Source: CAZBEL01 sp964628055
GTDB taxonomy: Bacteria; Fidelibacterota; Marinisomatia; Marinisomatales; TCS56
Direction: 5' to 3'
Length of the DNA stretch: 51,893 bases
NCBI GenBank assembly: GCA_964628055.1
Contig: CAZVNL010000016.1
Location: forward strand, 1 to 51,893
A program made the translations under genes and the position numbers. How positions within the stretch are numbered: position 1 is the first letter of the stretch; the number at the start of each line of letters is the position of its first letter. Shown here in pieces: positions 32,214 to 41,182 of the stretch. The notes below the pieces were generated by a model, which saw only the letters and a program-made list of their open reading frames with translations, was not told the origin of the DNA and ran no database searches.

Positions 32214-34797
32214 GCTTCTTCTTCAAGGCATCCAAGGCCTCTAAGGCCTGGAGCGGGGTGATGGAGTTAATATCCATGGCGGACAGGTCTTTCTTTAATT
32301 CAGATTCCTGGGCTTCGAACAAAGATATTTGCTTAGACGTTTCCGTTGGTGGTTTGGTTCCAGTGGAAAGATCTTTCAGCGCCAGATGATGATTCAAGAT
32401 CTCCCGGGCCCGTTGAATGATGGTTGTGGGCAGACCAGCCATCTGGGCCACATGTATCCCATAGCTCCGGTCCCCCGGTCCCCTCTGAATTTTTCGCAAG
32501 AAAACTATGCGGTCCCCAAATTCCTTTACGGTTGCGTGGTAGTTCTCCAGCCGGGATAAGGTGTGTTCCAATTCGGTTAACTCGTGGTAATGGGTGGCAA
32601 ACAGGGTACGGGCGGCAACCTGCCGATTCTGGTGTAAATATTCCGTAATTGCCCAGGCTAGGGAAAGGCCGTCATAAGTGGCAGTCCCCCGACCAATTTC
32701 GTCCAAGAGGATGAGACTGCGTGAGGTAGCGTTATTCACAATGTTGGACGCTTCGTTCATTTCTACTAAAAAGGTGCTCTCCCCGCCTGCCAGGTTATCG
32801 CTGGCGCCTACCCGGGTAAATAGTTTATCTACGATCCCAATCGTCGCCTCTCGAGCCGGAACAAAACACCCCATATGCGCCATGAGGACGATCAACCCAA
32901 TTTGTCTTAAATAGGTGGACTTCCCAGCCATATTGGGGCCGGTGATGAGGTGAATCTGGCTTTGGGCAATATCCATGAAAGTGGAATTGGGTACAAAGCG
33001 TTCGGTAGCCGGTAAAAGTCGTTCCACGACCGGGTGACGCCCATCTTTGATACGCAATACGGAGTCTTCTACCAACTCGGGGCGAACGTATTTATATTTC
33101 AGGGCCAGGATGGCAAACGTAGCAACTATATCCAGTTGATTCAACAAGCGGGCATTGGTTTGAATGGGCCCCACCTTTTGTAGAACCGTTTGACATAATT
33201 CTTCAAATATACGCGCTTCAATGATGGCAATTTCCGCCTCCGCGGTGAGTAGTTTCTCCTCGTATTCCTTCAGTTCAGGAGTGATATAACGCTCTGCGTT
33301 CACCAGGGTCTGTTTGCGGATATAGGTTTCAGGCACCTTGTCCTGGTGCGTCTTGGTAATTTCTAAATAGTAGCCAAAAACTTTGTTGTAGCCCACTTTT
33401 AGGGAGGGGATTCCTGTTCGTTCCCGCTCTTCTTTTTGCAGATTTGCGATCCACTGTTTGCCCCCGGTCACCAAATTGCGTAATTCATCCAATTCTTGGT
33501 TCACTCCGGACCGGATGACAGGCCCCTGGCCCAACTGGGCGGGCGCCTCTGAATTGATCATTTGAGCTATCGCCTGGACGACTTCGTCCGTATCCACAAA
33601 CCGCCGGGCAAATGCTGTCAGAGCTCCCCCTCCCTGATTCAAATCCTCCTGAAATTCAGGAACGGTCGTCAAGCTGGACTGTAACCCCAGTAAATCGCGC
33701 GGCCCGGCCTTCCCCTGACTGACCCGTCCTATGACCCGTTCTATATCAATAAGCCCCTTCAGCCGCTGCCGTATCTTCTTCAATAACCGTTTATCCTGAA
33801 CCAAGCCTGACACCAGGTCAAGACGGCGATTCAGTTTTTCAATCCGGGTCAGGGGACGTTTAAGCCACTGGCGCAACAATCGCCCTCCGCCTGCCGTGTG
33901 GGTTTCATCCAGAAGATCGAGGAGCGTACCGTGGGTGCCCTGGGTCGCTAGAGATTTAAAGACTTCCAGGTTGCGAATGGTAAAGCCATCCAACCCCATG
34001 ATTCCTTCTTGCGGAATCAGAGAAAGGGAATCGACATGTTCCAGGGCGCCGTTTAAATCATGTTTTATGTGATAAAAAAGGGCCCCGGCGGCAATAATAC
34101 CCAGCGAATAATCTTCGCAACCAAAGCCTTTTAAAGAGGTGACCTGGAAATGGCGGGTGAGATTCTGGTAACTCTGCTCAAAATTGAACACCCAGTCCTC
34201 GATGGAAGTGATGAAGGGTTTCAGACTGCGATACCAGGGGGTGGTGGAGTAAACCACGCTTTCAGGAATGACCACTTCCCGCGGGGCAAACTTTTCCAGC
34301 AGTTCTGGCAATTGTGCCTGGGGACACTCCCCGATTTGAAAATCACCGGTAGACTGATCCAGCACCGCCACCCCAGCCTGCTCTCGGTGAAAAGCTAAGC
34401 AGGCAATAAAATGGTTTTTCTTCTCATTCAAAGCCACGTCGGCGGTGATCGTCCCGGGGGTCACCACCTCCACAACTTCTCGTTTTACAATTCCCTTGGC
34501 TAACTTGGGATCTTCCACCTGCTCGCAGATGGCCACGCGGTAGCCGGCGTTGACCAACTTGTACAGGTAACTATCCAAGGCATGGTGGGGAAAGCCAGCC
34601 AGGGGAACATCGGCGGCGCTACCGTTCGCCCGCTTGGTCAAGACGATCCCTAAAATTTTTGCCGTAATCTTCGCGTCTTCATTAAAGGTCTCGTAAAAAT
34701 CCCCCATTCTAAAGAGCACGATCGTATCGGGATAGGCACTCTTCACCTCCTGATACTGACGCATTAAGGGCGTACCCGTCCCCTTGTCCTTAGCCAT
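32203..34797 (-). CDS. mutS: DNA mismatch repair protein MutS
   Basis: Recognises mismatches and starts repair with MutL. It has 864 residues. The mismatch-reading FYE motif lies in RMGDFYETF near residue 32. Connector, lever and clamp domains follow, then the ATPase with Walker A GPNMAGKST, Walker B LILLDEIGRGT and the C-terminal helix-turn-helix tail. The length fits MutS1, not the Smr-type MutS2. Its start overlaps selB by 8 bases, and the PorV-like gene overlaps its end. Confidence 0.97.
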   Translation of the reverse strand: MAKDKGTGTPLMRQYQEVKSAYPDTIVLFRMGDFYETFNEDAKITAKILGIVLTKRANGSAADVPLAGFPHHALDSYLYKLVNAGYRVAICEQVEDPKLAKGIVKREVVEVVTPGTITADVALNEKKNHFIACLAFHREQAGVAVLDQSTGDFQIGECPQAQLPELLEKFAPREVVIPESVVYSTTPWYRSLKPFITSIEDWVFNFEQSYQNLTRHFQVTSLKGFGCEDYSLGIIAAGALFYHIKHDLNGALEHVDSLSLIPQEGIMGLDGFTIRNLEVFKSLATQGTHGTLLDLLDETHTAGGGRLLRQWLKRPLTRIEKLNRRLDLVSGLVQDKRLLKKIRQRLKGLIDIERVIGRVSQGKAGPRDLLGLQSSLTTVPEFQEDLNQGGGALTAFARRFVDTDEVVQAIAQMINSEAPAQLGQGPVIRSGVNQELDELRNLVTGGKQWIANLQKEERERTGIPSLKVGYNKVFGYYLEITKTHQDKVPETYIRKQTLVNAERYITPELKEYEEKLLTAEAEIAIIEARIFEELCQTVLQKVGPIQTNARLLNQLDIVATFAILALKYKYVRPELVEDSVLRIKDGRHPVVERLLPATERFVPNSTFMDIAQSQIHLITGPNMAGKSTYLRQIGLIVLMAHMGCFVPAREATIGIVDKLFTRVGASDNLAGGESTFLVEMNEASNIVNNATSRSLILLDEIGRGTATYDGLSLAWAITEYLHQNRQVAARTLFATHYHELTELEHTLSRLENYHATVKEFGDRIVFLRKIQRGPGDRSYGIHVAQMAGLPTTIIQRAREILNHHLALKDLSTGTKPPTETSKQISLFEAQESELKKDLSAMDINSITPLQALEALDALKKKHGL

Positions 34798-36667
34798 TGA
34801 GATTGGTTCCCCTAATCCTTTCGTCGCCCCGCCGAATGGTGTAGCCTAAACGATCACAATACTCCAACAGTGGAATTGAATACTTACGGGTCAATCCCGT
34901 TAAGGTCTTAAAATCCACTACTTTCATTACTTCGTAGCTGGCAAAATGGACCCGCAGTTGGTCGAGCAATGAATTGAAATGGCTGACGTGAAGCCAGAGA
35001 CCATCTGTTATTTCAAGGGCTTTCCCCTGGGACTTCAAGAGGTAGAGTAATTTTTCCAGGAGGGATTCCTCCACCCCGGTCTTTTTTATGAAGTCTTCTG
35101 CCGTGGGGAGTTGTAACCGGGCCGCAAATAAAGCCTTCTCAATGGTTTTTAGGTAGTTTTGGTCTTTCTCACTTAGTTGCAGTTTATGTCTGGAAAGAGC
35201 AAACCCTGACTCTATGGCTTTGATTTTATCTGCTGCCAACAGAGTATTAGTCACGATGGTAAACCAGGAAGCGCTGAAACGCAAGTCGCGGCGTAGCGTA
35301 TTCGATCCCAAAAAGCGGTGGTAAGGATTGTTCTCATGGAATAAAGACAGGTGGTCCATCAATCCCACCGTGGCCTTTTGTAAACAGTCCGGGGAAAAGA
35401 CGATGTGTTGCTTAAGATCGACAATTAACCCGGCTTCCTGACAATAGGATCTCATTTTCTCTGTTGAAACCTGGAAATAGCGAGCCCAGTAGTCAAGGGA
35501 CTGAGGTTGTCGCCATTCCCGTTCTACGAACTGTCGTAAGCGGGAAACATCATCCTCGGCAAGGTGCTGGATCCAGTCGCTTAATACCCGGCCGCTCCCT
35601 TTCGGTTGCGGGTCGAGGACGCTCCCCCCGCCGAGGGTTTCTAATGGTGAATACGATCGGATAATGAACCGGTCGTTCATGGCCACCACCACGGGGGTTT
35701 CGCTCTGAATCAGGCCGGTTTGGGAAGTACCCTGGGGCATGGTTTTGGGACCGAACAAGCGTACGTGGGCCATAACCTCCGCCGTGCCACAATGGAGCCT
35801 GATTCGCTGTCCATTTCGCAGCGGCCACCGGGCGTCACTAAGTAAGGTAAGTTGACCAACAAAACTTTGTCCGGGAGTCAGCCATTCCGGGGTACACAAT
35901 TCCGTTCCCCGCCAAACCTGTTGTTTGTCAACCCCGGTTATATTCAGGGCGGCCCGGTCTCCCATACTTACTTCCGCCACTTCGTGACCGTGTGTTTGGA
36001 GTCCCCTAATTTTGACGCTTTTATCCACGGGCAAAACGACTAACTCCTGCCCGGTTCGCACGGTTCCAGAGAGAACGGTTCCCGTAGTGACCAGACCAAA
36101 CCCCTTTACGGTAAATGCCCGATCAACGGGTAGCCGGAAAAACCCCCGGTCCTCAGGGGGTGGAACGGTTTGGGCTTCCCGAAGCAAAGCCTGGCGTAAG
36201 GTTTCGATCCCGGTTTCCGTCTGGGTTGAAGTCCGTACAATGGTGGCCGTTTCCAGAAAAGTTCCTTTCAGGGTGTTCCGGATATCCAGCTCCAGGAGGT
36301 CCAACCACTCCGGGTCGGCGACGAGATCAATTTTAGTGAGCGCTACGACGCCGCGGGGTACGCCCAAGAGGGACAGGATATTTACGTGTTCCTTCGTCTG
36401 TGGCATGACCCCATCGTCGGCAGCCACGACCAAAAGAGCCACTTGAATGGTCCTCACACCAGCCACCATATTACGGATAAATCGTTCGTGACCAGGTACG
36501 TCAATGATCGTGATATTCTCATTCAAAAAGGCAAATCCCAGATCAATGGTCATGCCCCGCCGCTTCTCTTCCGCCAGGCGATCCGTGTCCACCCCGGTGA
36601 GGGCCTTGACGAGGGCCGTTTTTCCGTGGTCAATGTGACCGGCGGTCCCAATGACAATTTGAGCCAT
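34790..36667 (-). CDS. selB: Selenocysteine-specific translation elongation factor
   Basis: Delivers Sec-tRNA to the ribosome at UGA codons followed by a SECIS hairpin. It has 625 residues. The GTPase domain has G1 GHIDHGKTAL near residue 10, DVPGHERFI and TKIDLVAD. Beta-barrel domains follow, and the C-terminal third has the winged-helix repeats that bind SECIS RNA. Its gene starts 2 bases after the selA stop, so the two form an operon. No selD or tRNA-Sec gene is found in this window, and I saw no gene here with an in-frame UGA that is clearly a selenoprotein. Confidence 0.95.
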   Translation of the reverse strand: MAQIVIGTAGHIDHGKTALVKALTGVDTDRLAEEKRRGMTIDLGFAFLNENITIIDVPGHERFIRNMVAGVRTIQVALLVVAADDGVMPQTKEHVNILSLLGVPRGVVALTKIDLVADPEWLDLLELDIRNTLKGTFLETATIVRTSTQTETGIETLRQALLREAQTVPPPEDRGFFRLPVDRAFTVKGFGLVTTGTVLSGTVRTGQELVVLPVDKSVKIRGLQTHGHEVAEVSMGDRAALNITGVDKQQVWRGTELCTPEWLTPGQSFVGQLTLLSDARWPLRNGQRIRLHCGTAEVMAHVRLFGPKTMPQGTSQTGLIQSETPVVVAMNDRFIIRSYSPLETLGGGSVLDPQPKGSGRVLSDWIQHLAEDDVSRLRQFVEREWRQPQSLDYWARYFQVSTEKMRSYCQEAGLIVDLKQHIVFSPDCLQKATVGLMDHLSLFHENNPYHRFLGSNTLRRDLRFSASWFTIVTNTLLAADKIKAIESGFALSRHKLQLSEKDQNYLKTIEKALFAARLQLPTAEDFIKKTGVEESLLEKLLYLLKSQGKALEITDGLWLHVSHFNSLLDQLRVHFASYEVMKVVDFKTLTGLTRKYSIPLLEYCDRLGYTIRRGDERIRGTNLNG

Positions 36668-36669
36668 GA

Positions 36670-38040
36670 TTAAAGACGCGCTAAAACAGTGGCTAGGGTT
36701 GCGATTTGCGAGGGCAGAATGGCTTTGAGATCAATATAAAAGGCGTTCCCAGAAATATAACCTACCACCGGTGGTGACGCCTGCCGTAAACGAGCGGCCC
36801 ACTCCGTGATTTTCATCGCGGAGGGCGTGAATTTCAAGGCCATGCTGGGTAAAGCTTTGAGCGGTAAAGAACCACTCCCGGCTTCCACCACCGACTCAAC
36901 CAGGGTGACCCCCAAAGCACGACGTTGGGTTTTGCTGAGGGTTTTTAACAGTCGCTCCCCTCGGCGCTTCAACACCAAGCGGGAGGTCGTCAATAATTTA
37001 ATGGTAAGATTCCTGGAGGACACTTGGTGGGACGACTGATAGGTTTGCAGAATTTTATTAAGCAGGTACAAGGTCAGTTTATCACACCGAACCGCTCGGT
37101 AGATGGGATTGGCTTGCAGCCTCCGCAAGAGGTGTTTTTTCCCCACGATAATTCCCGCTTGAGGCCCCCCTAACAGTTTATCCCCGGAGAAGGTAACGAT
37201 CGAGGCCCCCGTTTTCACGATATCAGCCACCTGCAACTCCGGTGGTAGTCCCAGGGCGGGAAAATCCGCCAGGGCGCCACTTCCCAAATCCGCCACGACG
37301 GGAAGCCCCTTGCGATTACCGAGGGCCACTAGTTCCTTTAATGATACTTCAGTCGTAAACCCCATGATCATATAATTACTGGTGTGTACCCACAAAAGCA
37401 GGGCCGTTTGTTCGTTAATGGCCAATTCATAGTCGCGGAGGTGCGTTCGATTAGTCGTCCCCACTTCCCGGAGAATACAATGGCTTTGGCGAATGATGTC
37501 GGGGAGGCGAAAGCTCCCACCGATTTCCACCTGTTGTCCGCGGGAAACGATGACTTCCGACCCTTCGGCCAGGGTATTTAGCGATAGCAGTATGGCGGCA
37601 GCGTTATTGTTCACTACCAAGGCACTTTCCGCTTTTACAATGGCCGCCAGATGTTCTTTAACCGAATTTAGACGGTCTCCCCGTTTGCCACCGTCTAAAT
37701 CAAGTTCCAGGTTAACATACCCCGAGAACTGACGAGTAAGATCGCGTAATAGGTGCGCACTCAATGGTGCCCGACCTAACCCCGTGTGGAGCACGATTCC
37801 CGTACCATTGATGACTTGCCGGAGGGCCGGGTTAGCCGCTTGCTGAAGCGTGCCGATTATGGTTGTGATAATTTCCTTCCGTGAAAGGGTTAAAACCCCC
37901 GATTGAGCCTGTCGGCGAAAGGTGTGAATTTGCGACCGGATGAGGTAATTAATATAGTTAATATGTAAAGGAATACCCTGAGGCACTTCAAGTAATACCT
38001 CAGATACCGAGGGAAGTTCTTTTAGTTGTGTTTTAGACAT
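36670..38040 (-). CDS. selA: L-seryl-tRNA(Sec) selenium transferase
   Basis: PLP enzyme that converts Ser-tRNA(Sec) to Sec-tRNA(Sec) with selenophosphate. From the ATG at 38038-38040 it has 456 residues, the usual length. The PLP lysine is K288 in FSGDKLLGGPQ; NGTGIVLHTGLGR at 78-90, VNNNAAA and DLGSGAL are other marks. The open frame continues to 38073 but adds nothing family-like. The SD is weak (CAGG). It lies directly after the MFS gene. Confidence 0.95.
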   Translation of the reverse strand: MSKTQLKELPSVSEVLLEVPQGIPLHINYINYLIRSQIHTFRRQAQSGVLTLSRKEIITTIIGTLQQAANPALRQVINGTGIVLHTGLGRAPLSAHLLRDLTRQFSGYVNLELDLDGGKRGDRLNSVKEHLAAIVKAESALVVNNNAAAILLSLNTLAEGSEVIVSRGQQVEIGGSFRLPDIIRQSHCILREVGTTNRTHLRDYELAINEQTALLLWVHTSNYMIMGFTTEVSLKELVALGNRKGLPVVADLGSGALADFPALGLPPELQVADIVKTGASIVTFSGDKLLGGPQAGIIVGKKHLLRRLQANPIYRAVRCDKLTLYLLNKILQTYQSSHQVSSRNLTIKLLTTSRLVLKRRGERLLKTLSKTQRRALGVTLVESVVEAGSGSLPLKALPSMALKFTPSAMKITEWAARLRQASPPVVGYISGNAFYIDLKAILPSQIATLATVLARL

Positions 38041-38089
38041 GTTGCCTGACAAACTTGAACATAATTGGGCCAAATTCCAAGTTAAAAAC

Positions 38090-39250
38090 TCACGTTTTAC
38101 GATGGAGGAGGTAGGCTAAGGCAACGGCCGGTACCAGGATTAAAGCCATGACCGGAAATATATTGGCAACCCCGTAATGTTCAGCAATATACCCCCCAAT
38201 CCCGGCAGCGAAAGACCCCACACCGAAACTAAGGAAGAAACTGATGCCATACCCTAACCCGCGATCCTGGCTGCGAGTGAATTGAGCAATTAAGGCGTTA
38301 CCTACGGGCTGGACACTGAAATGCACCATCCCAAAAACAAAACTGAATAAAAGCAAAAGGTATTCCGTAGTGAACCCTAAAGCCATCAACAGGGGGATAT
38401 TGAGGACCAAAATCCACATTAAAAGATAGGAGCGGCGATAGCGGGCCCCCAAATACCCGCCGATCAACTGGCCGATAATCCCGGAGACAAACACCAGGGT
38501 CGTGACCATGCCACCCCGCATCGTGTTGGAGAGGAAGGGGAGGCTGAGCCGGGTCTGCAATGTAAACAGGGCCGGCATATAAGTGGTGAATCCTGCAAAG
38601 GCCAATCCCAACAGGATCATGATCAGGTAATAAAGGAGGAGGGCTGGTTTATTGGTGGTATCAATTTTCAGGTGGGGATCGTCTTCATGAGTCTGGCGAT
38701 TGAATGGCGGAATGAGGGTTAAAGTAAGAATGGCCAGAACCGCATTCACTGTCGCAAAAACACCGTAGGCTGCGCGCCAGGAGATGAGGTCAGAAAAAAG
38801 GGCCGCGGCGATAGGGCCGATGGCGAGGCCTGCTGTTCCCGCGATGCCGTGGTAGGCCAGGGCCGGGCTAATATTTTTTACCCGGCGGGAGATAAGGGTT
38901 AACCCGGCAGGGTGAAAAATACTGCTCAGAAGCCCTAACAGGGCAACCCCTATGGTCAAGAGGACTAGTGAAGAAGACCAGGCAATTAGTAAAGCCGCCC
39001 CGGCCGTACCCAGCTGGTAAATGATTAATAACCGCCGACCCCCAATGCGCGATTCCAGATACCCTGCCGGAATGGCCCCCAACCCGAACATAAAGAGGCC
39101 CGTGTTCACTACCAATCCCATGGTACTCAGACCCACCTGGAATTCCTTTTGAAACACCAATAACAGGCTGGGAAGCACTAACATGAGAGCATGCACCGTG
39201 AGGTGCGAACTCCCCGTAATGCCAATGATAATGCGTTCTTTTCTATTCAT
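38090..39250 (-). CDS. MFS transporter
   Basis: A 386-residue major-facilitator protein with about twelve membrane helices in two halves. The loop 2-3 signature appears as GYLESRIGGRRLL. The N-half has GITGSSHLTVHALMLVLPSLLL; the C-half has GQLIGGYLGARYRRSYLLM. The substrate is unknown. The layout resembles Fsr/NreB-like drug or metal exporters, but only loosely. The ATG sits three bases after the T-run of the rplS terminator, with no SD visible. A 49-base gap follows before selA. Confidence 0.85.
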   Translation of the reverse strand: MNRKERIIIGITGSSHLTVHALMLVLPSLLLVFQKEFQVGLSTMGLVVNTGLFMFGLGAIPAGYLESRIGGRRLLIIYQLGTAGAALLIAWSSSLVLLTIGVALLGLLSSIFHPAGLTLISRRVKNISPALAYHGIAGTAGLAIGPIAAALFSDLISWRAAYGVFATVNAVLAILTLTLIPPFNRQTHEDDPHLKIDTTNKPALLLYYLIMILLGLAFAGFTTYMPALFTLQTRLSLPFLSNTMRGGMVTTLVFVSGIIGQLIGGYLGARYRRSYLLMWILVLNIPLLMALGFTTEYLLLLFSFVFGMVHFSVQPVGNALIAQFTRSQDRGLGYGISFFLSFGVGSFAAGIGGYIAEHYGVANIFPVMALILVPAVALAYLLHRKT

Positions 39251-39252
39251 AG

Positions 39253-39286
39253 AAAAAAACCCCCACTAAGCGTATAGTGAGGGTTT
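39253..39286 (-). terminator. Intrinsic terminator after the ffh-rplS operon
   Basis: On the minus strand AAACCCTCACTA pairs with TAGTGGGGGTTT around a 6-base loop, with a single A/C mismatch, and is followed by a seven-T run. It lies 16 bases after the rplS stop. The T-run ends three bases before the ATG of the MFS gene, which is an unusually close junction. Confidence 0.85.
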
Positions 39287-39302
39287 CCAAGGAGAAAAAC
39301 AC

Positions 39303-39644
39303 TTACCGTTTTTCGGCGATACGCGTTGCTTTGCCGGTTAATCCACGGAGGTAGTGCAGTTTAGCGCGACGGACTTTACCCCGCCGTACGACTTTTATCG
39401 CGGCAATCATGGGTGAATGAACGGGAAAGATCCTTTCCACACCGATACCGCTGGAGATTTTCCGCACGGTAAAGGTCGCTTCGATTCCACGACCTCTCCG
39501 TCCGATAACCACCCCCTGGTAACGCTGGATACGTTCCTTGCCCCCTTCCACGACACGAAAGTCCACCGCCACGGTATCGCCGGGATGGAATTCGGGTAAA
39601 TCTTTCCGTAGTTGATCCTTAGTGGCTTCGTACAATTTGTCCAT
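39303..39644 (-). CDS. rplS: 50S ribosomal protein L19
   Basis: Large-subunit protein at the interface with the 30S. It has 113 residues. FHPGDTVAVDFRVVEG, RIQRYQGVVIGRRG, VRKISSGIGVERIFPVHSP and RRGKVRRAKLHYLRGLTGKATRI are all normal L19 features. Starts 3 bases after trmD and ends at the terminator that closes the cluster. Confidence 0.97.
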   Translation of the reverse strand: MDKLYEATKDQLRKDLPEFHPGDTVAVDFRVVEGGKERIQRYQGVVIGRRGRGIEATFTVRKISSGIGVERIFPVHSPMIAAIKVVRRGKVRRAKLHYLRGLTGKATRIAEKR

Positions 39645-39647
39645 GAT

Positions 39648-40373
39648 TCAGGTCTCCAATCTGCCAGTCTTTTGTAAATATTTTTCCCAGAGATCCGGGC
39701 GGCGTTTCCTGGTGCGGCGTTCCCGCTGTTGCCGGCGCCAGGTCTCGATTTCCTGATGATGTCCCGAGAGCAATACGTCGGGAATTCTCATGCCCTCAAT
39801 TTCCTGCGGACGCGTGTAATAAGGGGCGTCTAAAAGATCGTGATAAAAAGAATCGCTTGCCGCAGAGGAAAAGGAATGCAATACCCCCGGGACTAAGCGG
39901 ACGATGCTATCGATCATGAGCAAAGCGGGCAATTCACCACTACTCAAAATGTAATCCCCAACGGAATATTCGTGGGTGACATACTTCTCAATCACCCGTT
40001 GATCAATTCCCTTATAATGACCACAGAGGAAAATGAAATAAGTATGTTTGCTCAATTCCAAAGCGGTGGCATGATTCCAAAGGGTCCCCTGGGGGGAAGG
40101 GTAAACCACCGTTACCTCATTGAAATCATCTACTTCAAACAAGGAAAAACAATGTTCGATCGCTTTGAACAGGGGCTCCGCCATGAGGACCATGCCGCTA
40201 CCACCACCATAGGGTTCATCGTCGATTTGCTGGTAACTCCCGGTAGCAAACTCCCGGAGATTAATCACATGGTACTCCATCAACCCTTCTTCCCTACCTT
40301 TACGGAGAATCGACTGGTCCAGGTAAGTATGGATTATTTCTGTTACGGGTGTGATGATGGCAAGGTGTTTCAA
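39648..40373 (-). CDS. trmD: tRNA (guanine-N1)-methyltransferase
   Basis: Methylates G37 of tRNAs, preventing frameshifts. It has 241 residues. The trefoil-knot SAM site is present (EPYGGGSGMVL; CGHYKGIDQRV; YSVGDYILSSGELPALLMID), as is the C-terminal domain (YTRPQEIEGMRIPDVLLSGHH). The N-terminus differs slightly from the common FP start. It overlaps rimM by 4 bases. Confidence 0.97.
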   Translation of the reverse strand: MKHLAIITPVTEIIHTYLDQSILRKGREEGLMEYHVINLREFATGSYQQIDDEPYGGGSGMVLMAEPLFKAIEHCFSLFEVDDFNEVTVVYPSPQGTLWNHATALELSKHTYFIFLCGHYKGIDQRVIEKYVTHEYSVGDYILSSGELPALLMIDSIVRLVPGVLHSFSSAASDSFYHDLLDAPYYTRPQEIEGMRIPDVLLSGHHQEIETWRRQQRERRTRKRRPDLWEKYLQKTGRLET

Positions 40374-40870
40374 TCCAACAACCCTTCCATGGGAATGATG
40401 ACGATAGATTCGTCGCCATGGTCAATATGACTGACGATTTCCGGAATGACGGGAATAAGAATTTCCCGCTTGCCCGTTTGAATGACATAGACATCGTTGG
40501 CGGGTAGCCAGAGGATATCCGTCAATTCCCCAATCCACTGGCCGGAGTTAGTCCGGACGCCGTAGCCAATCAATCCCGGGGCCACAAAAGCCAAAATATC
40601 GTCCTGATAGATGGGAACATACAGGGTTTGTCCCAGGAGTGTTTCAGCCTCTTCCCGGCTTTGAAACCCGGCGAATCGAAAGCGAACTCGTTTTCCGGTG
40701 CCTTTAGTGGCTTGAAGCTCAACCTCGCGCGCTAACTGTTCTGAAAAACCCAGGAGCAGGGGACGTTTACCAACGCAATCTGCGAAGTAACGGGTTAGCG
40801 GTCTTACACCTACTTCACCCTTCAAACCTCTTACCTGGGTGATCCTAGCAATGGGGAATAATTTTTCCAT
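40370..40870 (-). CDS. rimM: Ribosome maturation factor RimM
   Basis: Assists assembly of the 30S head around S19. It has 166 residues. The N-terminal RimM domain (IARITQVRGLKGEVGVRPLT) is followed by the PRC barrel (LIGYGVRTNSGQWIGELTDIL; NDVYVIQTGKREILIPVIPEIV). Position between khpA and trmD is the classic one. It starts 6 bases after khpA. Confidence 0.95.
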   Translation of the reverse strand: MEKLFPIARITQVRGLKGEVGVRPLTRYFADCVGKRPLLLGFSEQLAREVELQATKGTGKRVRFRFAGFQSREEAETLLGQTLYVPIYQDDILAFVAPGLIGYGVRTNSGQWIGELTDILWLPANDVYVIQTGKREILIPVIPEIVSHIDHGDESIVIIPMEGLLD

Positions 40871-40876
40871 AAGTTT

Positions 40877-41110
40877 TTAGTCGATCACATCGAGACGGGC
40901 GCGTTTACCGCCTTGTTTAGCATTTACGGCAAATACGAGTGTCCGGAGCGCTGATATGTTACGGCCACCCTTCCCGATGACCTTCCCATAATCTCCAGCG
41001 CCTACGGTTAATTCGTAAATGATCCGCTGTTCCGTTTCCACTTCTACTACTTTTACTTCGTCCGGTTTATCCACCAATTTCTTGACAACGACTTCAATCA
41101 TTTCCTTCAT
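40877..41110 (-). CDS. khpA: KH-domain RNA-binding protein
   Basis: Small RNA-binding protein, 77 residues, with a KH fold and the GKGGRN loop (GKVIGKGGRNISALRTLVFAV). The ATG at 41108-41110 is chosen because AGGAGGT lies seven bases ahead; a GTG three codons earlier would touch the SD. It lies in the typical place between rpsP and rimM. In Gram-positives KhpA works with KhpB; no partner is seen here. Confidence 0.93.
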   Translation of the reverse strand: MKEMIEVVVKKLVDKPDEVKVVEVETEQRIIYELTVGAGDYGKVIGKGGRNISALRTLVFAVNAKQGGKRARLDVID

Positions 41111-41182
41111 CGTCTGCACCTCCTACTGATAGTATTCCTTATCGTTTGGTTCCACCCTTACCGCTGGTCGGGTACCGCATTT

